From Zygnema cylindricum (lineage: Eukaryota; Streptophyta; Zygnematophyceae; Zygnematales; Zygnemataceae), in assembly GCA_037447655.1 (NCBI GenBank), contig JBBHKE010001710.1:118758-182757 (forward strand): a stretch of DNA of 64,000 nucleotides, given 5' to 3'. Positions 58,299-64,000 of this stretch are shown piece after piece. The notes under the pieces were generated by a model that was given only the letters and a program-made list of their open reading frames with translations, was not told where the DNA came from and did no database searches. The position numbers and the translations under genes were made by a program. The stretch's first letter is position 1. Every line of letters begins with the position of its first letter.

Positions 58299-61200
58299 GG
58301 TTATGGGCCCACCCTCTAGGGTGCCCACCTTCAATGGATCTGGGTTCATCTATTGGGAAGCCATGATGATGGGAGCTTTGTGTGAAAAACGATACTGGGG
58401 TATCGTCACTGGACAAGTGAAACGTCCACCTTCGGGAACTCCACCAGGATTTGGGGGAGTAAGGTTTTCTGCAACAACGGCTGCCTCAGCGGAGGAGGCA
58501 GATGATGGGGACAGCAGTGTGTCCAAAAAGGAGAAAGGGAAGGAGACATCCCTCACTCCTATTGCCACAGTATCGGGAGCGGCGACCGTGAAGACCGTGG
58601 AGAACGATACTCAAATGTGGGAGGATGTAAACATGGCTCCCAAGAACTTCATTTGAGGCACCTCACTCAAGGTTTGGCCACTCCTCATCTTCACATTTAC
58701 AAGGCCGAGAAGTTGTGGGAGAGTTTTGTGGAGATTTATAGAGCTGGAACTATTCAGGAGCTCCAGTTGGCTGAGCAAAAGCTATTAAGTTACACTTACA
58801 AAGGAGGAAAGATGTTAGATTACTGTAATGATCTTTCTTGTTTGTATATGGAAATGGAAAGTGCCGGGTGGATAGGTACAATGAAAATGAAAGTTAACAC
58901 CCTTATCATGAAATTACCAAATGAGTTCGAAAACTTAGTGTACCGAGTACAGGGAATGCCTGATAGTTCATAGAAATGGAACACAGTAGTCAGGATGATA
59001 CTTGTGCAGGAAAACACAATGGAGATTAGGAGAGGAGGAAAGAGCATTCAAGCTCTAGCAGTAGGAGGGGACCGATGGGGAAAGGACCCAAAGAAACCTT
59101 ATAGAGGGGAAAGAGATCATTCAGGGGGACAAAGGCCCCCAAAGGGTCTTTGTCATTTTTGCAAAAAGCCGGGGCACTTTATTGCAGATTGTGTCAAGCT
59201 ATCAGAGCTGAGGCTCCAAGAAAACCGTGGAGGGGGTTCTTCCGGAGGGAAGAAAAAGGCACTTGTGGTTACAAAGGTGTCAGGAGAAACCGAGGATGAG
59301 TCCTCTGAGGAGGATGGGGAGCTTCTTCTTGACGAGAGTTTGGAGGAGAAGGAGATTCCTCGGAGGCAGAAGTGTGCCCTTGGAGCCATCCGGGAAGCTC
59401 CACAGGAAGGATGGATCATCGACTCAGGTGCATCCATGCATATGTGTCGTGATAAAGAACTCTTCAATAAGTTAAGAAAGATTCCTACTGTAGAGATAGA
59501 GTATGGGGATGGGAGAGTGGTTACTACAGATCTAATGGGATCAGTAGATCTGAAAGTCTTAGTGGAGGGTAAGACGTCCATACTTACATTCTCAGATGTA
59601 CTTTACATTCCTCAGCTGAGTAAAAATCTTGTCTCTACGTTTGTGTTAGATGACAAAGAGTTTGATACTTTCACTAAAAAGGGAGTCTTTACAGCTAAGT
59701 ATCGGGATAAAGTTTACTTTATAGCAAATAAGGGTAGCCAAGGAATGTTTAGGCTTAACTTGAGTAATGAAAAGAAGAATGCTTACTATGTTGGTGTTCC
59801 TAAGGTGATGATTTGGCATAAGCGGTTGGGGCATGTGCATTTTGATAGGTTAAGGGAAATGAAAAAGCTTGGGGTAGTAGATGGCATTCAATTTGGGGAT
59901 AATGAAATAATGGATATTTGTAGTGGTTGTGCTCAAGGTAAGGCTCACAGACTTCCCTTTCCCAAAGCTGCCACATATAGAGGTGAGAAAGTGTTAGATT
60001 TGGTCCACACAGACATTTGGGGACCTGCAAAAGTACCTTCGGTTGGAAAAAAGAGGTTTATGATGACAATAACTGATGATTGGTCTAGATACTCTAGAGT
60101 CTACTTTCTGAAAAATAAGTCTGAAGCATCAACTTACTTCAAAGAATATAAAGCATGGAGTGAGAAATTGCATGAAACCCCTATTAAGAGGATAAGGAGT
60201 GATAATGGGGGGGAATATACCTCTAACCAGTTTGAGGAATATCTGAGAGATGAGGGAGTGCAACACCAGAAAACTGTACCATATAACCCGGAACAAAATG
60301 GGGTAGCTGAGAGGTTGAATAGAACACTAGGAGATAGTGCATGCAGTATGTTGGCAGACAAGAAAATAGGAAAGAGATTTTGGGCAGAGGCAATGAACTG
60401 TGCCAACTATATTAAAAATAGAGTCCTTACCTCAGCTGTAAAGAATGTGACACCTTATGAGAGATGGGTTGGAAGGAAACCTGATATCTCACACCTTAAA
60501 GTATTTGATAGCCAAGTTTACAGTCTTGACACGGATAGGAAAAACTGGAAACTAGATGCTAAGGGAAAACCTGGATGCTTTGTGGGATATGATGAAGATG
60601 TTAAGGGATATAGAGTCTATGACTTAGCAAAGAAAGATATCATTCTGGTCAAACACTTAGTTGTCATGGATGAAGGGAAGTCATTTGACCCCTTCAAATA
60701 TACAAAGAAGATAAGGATCAGATTTGAGTCCGAAAGTGAGGAGAACTCGGTCGTCCCCGAAAGGGACATGGGTCACACCGTGATTACAGATTCAGGGGAG
60801 ATCGAAGATAAAGGAGACTCACCGGAAACCTCGCATACTCCCATGGACTTTGAGGAGATAGAAGAAGCGGGACAAGAACCGGTTTCCATCGACATGGGAG
60901 CCGATGAGACAATGAGAAGAAATCCACGACTTCCATCCATTCCAGCTTCGAAGTTCGAGGGAGGAAGGAGGAGCAGCAAAAGGATACATGAAAAACAAGC
61001 TGCTCATAAGGTAACTAAGCTATCTCACCCAGATGAGCCTCAGTCTTACTTAGAGGGAGTGAATAGTCCAGAGAAAGAAAGATGGATTAGAGCCATAAAT
61101 GATGAGATGGCTTCTATCATGGAAACAAATACTTGGGAACTAGCGGATTGCCCTCCAGACAGAAAACCTATTGGATGTAAATGGGTATTTAAACTAAAAC

Positions 61201-62627
61201 TGAACCCATATAATACAATTGAGAGGTATAAGGCTCGATTGGTAGTGAAGGGGTTCACCCAAAAAGAGGGGATTGACTATGAGGAGACCTTTGCTCCAGT
61301 TGTTCGATTCCCATCGGTAAGGATTCTCCTCAGTTTGGCCGCAGCGGAAGACATGGAAATACACCAGATGGACATTAAGACTGCTTTTCTTAATGGTGAG
61401 TTAGAGGAAGAAATTTCTATGAGGCAACCCGAGGGGTTTCTGGAAGAAGGAGAAGAAAGCAAAGTCTGCAGGCTCATAAAGTCCTTATATGGACTGAAAC
61501 AGGCTCCCCGACAGTGGAATAAGAAACTAGATGAGTTTCTCACCGATCTGGGATACATACGGATCAGCTCTGACCATTCTATCTATATGTTTGAAGATGG
61601 GAATGGTGTCATTTTTATTGCATTTTATGTGGATGATATGCTCGTGTTAAGTAAGTCTTTGGAGAATATCAATAGGCTAAAGAGAGATCTTAGGGGCAGA
61701 TTTGATATGAAGGATTTAGGGGAGGCAAAATATATTTTGGGGATCCAAATGGAGAGAGATAGAGGGAAGAAGATTATCAGACTTACTCAGAAAGAAGCAA
61801 TAGGTAATATGCTTGAGAAATTCCAGATGGAAAATGCTAACAGTTGTACCACTCCCATGGACTTAAAAAAAGTAAGTGATGGGAGTGTTGAAGGAGGAGG
61901 GATAATCTTAGATGATCAGATGAGTCCAGAGGATAGAGAGTTCATGAAGTCTATCCCTTATAGACAGGTCGTAGGGAGCTTAATCTATTTTATGAACTGT
62001 ACCAGGCCGGACATAGCGGCAGCAATTGGAGTACTCAGTAGGAGTCTTAATGATCCTAGGAAGAGAGACTGGGAGGCAGCCAAGAGAGTCATGTGATATC
62101 TGGTTGGAACCAGAGAATTATGGTTGGATTTGGGAGGGGAGCACACTGATATCACCACTTGGAGTGACGCCAGTTATGGGGATGCACCTATGAGAAGATG
62201 CACTTCTGGATATGTTTTGTATGTGGGGGAAGGTGCTTGCTGTTGGAGCAGTAAGCAACAAAAGGTGGTTGCTCAGTCTACTATGGAGGCTGAGTGTATG
62301 GCCACTTGTTCTGCTGTAAAAGAAATAATGTGGGTGAAATTATTGTTACAAGAACTGGTATTTATGAAAGAGGGAGTGCATGAAATTTTTTGCGATAACC
62401 AAGCTGCAATTGCAATTGTAGCCAATCCAAAACACCATTTCAAAGCAAAACATATGGACATAAGTTTGAGCTTCGTAAGAGAAAAAGTTGAAAATAAAAT
62501 TTTAAATCTTGTGTATAGACCTGATGAAGAAATGGTGGTTGACATGATGACCAAACCTGTGTCCTCTCCTAAACTAAAATATTGTCGGGAAAAATGCGGG
62601 TTGAAAGAAAAATTAAAATTAGACTAG
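58279..62627 (+). pseudogene. Copia gag-pol polyprotein, nearly intact
   Basis: Gag starts at 58279 (MEDTELQVMGPPS) and its frame ends at 58656. From about 58650 the rest continues one frame over through TAG (58971-58973) and TGA (62094-62096) to TAG at 62625-62627. Comparison with the minus-strand copy shows a single-base loss near 58650. In order: zinc knuckle C-x2-C-x4-H-x4-C (CHFCKKPGHFIADC, near 59151), protease IDSGASMHM, pre-integrase HKRLGHVHF with CSGCAQGKAH, integrase D-D-E core (HTDIWGP, RSDNGGEY, PEQNGVAERLNR), reverse transcriptase (KARLVVKGFTQKEG, YVDDMLVLS) and RNase H (WSDASYGD, AQSTMEAE, FCDNQAAIA). The order protease-integrase-RT-RNase H is that of Ty1/copia. Confidence 0.95.
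58299..58313 (+). other. Primer-binding site, initiator tRNA-Met anticodon-arm type
   Basis: GGTTATGGGCCCACC begins at the first base after the 5' LTR. Its complement, GGTGGGCCCATAACC, is the anticodon stem and loop (CAT anticodon) of plant initiator tRNA-Met, not the 3' CCA end used by most LTR elements. Drosophila copia and Volvox Osser use this arrangement. The site also lies inside the gag reading frame. Confidence 0.8.
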
Positions 62628-62640
62628 AAAATAAGGGGAG
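62628..62640 (+). other. Polypurine tract
   Basis: AAAATAAGGGGAG lies directly upstream of the 3' LTR start (TGTTGAAATT at 62641). It is the priming site for plus-strand DNA. Confidence 0.8.
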
Positions 62641-63677
62641 TGTTGAAATTTATAGAGTTCTACAGTATTTTCTAGGTTTAAATATGTTTTTTATAAAAGG
62701 AAAGAAAAAGGACGGGCAGCCTGCCTCCACCTCCGCTCTCTAGCTCCCATATTGTTGTAGTCACTGAAGGTAAGAGAGAGAGGTTGATCCATGGCTGCTT
62801 TAGTTCAACAGACATCTATTTTTAGTAGGTTACTAAAAATATACTTGACGGACCAAAGATTTGATCGCGTTACCTGCGGTTCGTCAAGTTAACCGGTAGC
62901 GGTCAGCTTTATCCTAATAGACTAAGACCAATGCTAAGTGCTATGGTATGTGATAGATATATATTTAGTTTGCGTGAATAAAATTCATTTAACTAGAACT
63001 TTATACGGCGTACATAGATTCAGTTTTATAAAGTACGTCGTACGACGCTAATTCGAAACGAATACCACGCATTTTATTTCGACATCGGAACAAATGTCAC
63101 GCAAGTATTTATTACGGCTAAGATTGCGTTTCTCATAAAATCAAACGGCGCACATCATCGCCGAAATCCCGGAGTGGTCACTTTGGCGTTTTGTGACGTG
63201 GCATGACCTGGAGCCACGTGGAGAGATGACATTCGGTCATAGGAATTCCGAGGAACGTACGGACGAGTGAAAAGCGGACACGCGTCCACTTAATAGCCTT
63301 GTCGTACATAGGCCATACAAAAGGTACATCGGCAGTAGTACTTTTGTGTACGATACAGTAATCTGATTGGTCCGTACTTCAGTAGATAGGAGTTATTAGA
63401 GAGAATCAAGACTTAGAAAATTTTGGTAGGTAGTCACCTCTCCCTTTGAGAGTTTGTACAAATTGGCATTTTTACTGCCTCATAACTTATCGGTTGGTTG
63501 GCCGTTTTCAGTGATTCTTTTTGCTACGGACTCAGGGGAGTCCAGGCTGTAAAGAGGAGAAGTCAAATTGTCAGTTTGCCTTCTTGGGAAGCAGTGGTCG
63601 TGGCTTAAAGTGGGTTAGTTAAATACTATCTAGAGGCTTCCTGTATTCTGTAGTCCAATGGAGGACACAAAATTGCA
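62641..63677 (+). repeat. 3' LTR of the young Copia copy
   Basis: 1037 bp. It lacks the 145-bp duplication of the 5' LTR and ends GACACAAAATTGCA directly before the target duplication GAACC. Confidence 0.9.
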
Positions 63678-63699
63678 GAACCTACCTGGGTTCGCGACT

Positions 63700-63945
63700 T
63701 AAATAAATACAAGGTATCGAAGCGTCGCCGATACAACCGAGAATCGCGATTCGGCGCCAAACAATACTTCGCGTTGATAATTACAAAATTGCGTGCATAC
63801 GCACGAAACGAAACATATTGCACGAAACGAAACCTATCGCACGAAATATTTCAAGAAATCGCGATGCGTCGCCAAACCGATACTTCGCGTCCATACTTCG
63901 AAAATCGCATACCTGCGCACAAAATGAAACATATCGCACGTAATT
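63700..63945. repeat. CpG-rich tandem repeat of about 115 bp, two copies or more
   Basis: TCGCGATTCGGCGCCAAAC at 63744 recurs as TCGCGATGCGTCGCCAAAC at 63859. Both are followed by ATACTTCGCGT and a GCGCAC/ACGCAC...GAAACATAT block. A partial unit (GCGTCGCCGATAC) precedes at about 63722. The density of CG dinucleotides exceeds that of the neighbouring DNA. The array may continue beyond the window. Confidence 0.65.
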
Positions 63946-64000
63946 AGCAATATCAATGAAACGTGCACGCGAATTGCGTACACGTCATAAATAAATGAAT

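Larger units (their letters stand above)
57116..63677 (+). mobile_element. Young Copia retrotransposon, target duplication GAACC
   Basis: GAACC flanks it at 57111-57115 and 63678-63682. The LTRs (57261-58298 and 62641-63677) differ at roughly 20 positions by eye over about 1,037 bp. The 5' LTR has an extra 145-bp copy of its own first part (57116-57260) in front. A primer-binding site and a purine tract are in place. The coding region has one frameshift and two stops, so it is recent but no longer autonomous. Confidence 0.95.

Noticed and set aside
63626-63677. The start of a second Copia gag after the 3' LTR, suggesting tandem elements
   Set aside because: The target duplication GAACC begins exactly after GACACAAAATTGCA, so the gag start is part of the LTR and there is no second element.
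1-64000. CRISPR arrays, bacterial operons, phage or plasmid functions
   Set aside because: All supported genes have plant-type introns or plastid targeting. The tandem arrays lack unique spacers of even length.

Overview
This window looks like nuclear DNA of a land plant. The evidence is a nuclear gene for a plastid ribosomal protein with a transit peptide, a small thylakoid-type zinc-finger protein, long GT-AG introns, a telo-box in a ribosomal-protein 5' leader, and many Copia, MITE and GA/CT microsatellite repeats. A bryophyte (liverwort-like) source is a guess from the compact AT-rich genes with GA tracts and was not tested.

Layout. (1) 1-934 is the 3' end of a reading frame with a retrotransposon-type endonuclease domain, cut by the window edge. 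(2) 2839-3648, minus strand: a 134-residue FIP-like thylakoid zinc-finger gene, followed by three decaying tandem copies of its own 3' end; an ACGT/G-box cluster lies 1.5 kb upstream. (3) 7242-11157, plus strand: a four-exon gene for plastid ribosomal protein uL18c. (4) 12607-22169, minus strand: a split gene, rebuilt here by hand from nine exons, that joins a Rad18-type UBZ zinc finger to a histidine phosphatase (phosphoglycerate-mutase fold). One exon is unresolved and the introns are full of minisatellites. (5) 22886-35729, plus strand, divergent from (4) across a 0.7-kb shared promoter: a 19-exon gene for a protein of about 1,468 residues with ankyrin repeats, a CCCH finger, an RRM, a LOTUS/OST-HTH domain and a C3HC4 RING. 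All its exon phases agree. (6) 37.7-64 kb is a nested transposon field.

The transposon field has two parts. One is a set of TIR elements with apparent TA target duplications, in two families with ends CACCG and GTGTTG; one of them spans 10.3 kb and holds later insertions. The other is one Copia lineage, seen as a decayed minus-strand copy (42270-48727), two solo LTRs with perfect 5-bp target duplications, and a young plus-strand copy (57116-63677, target duplication GAACC). The target duplications fix the LTR ends. They show that the gag-frame ATG nearest the LTR end lies inside the LTR, and that the LTR is followed at once by a primer-binding site matching the anticodon arm of initiator tRNA-Met, the half-tRNA priming arrangement known from Drosophila copia.

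The genes form no operon-like system. The two most unusual host genes share one intergenic promoter: a ubiquitin-binding-finger histidine phosphatase and a multi-domain RNA-binding RING protein. Whether they are functionally linked cannot be read from the sequence.
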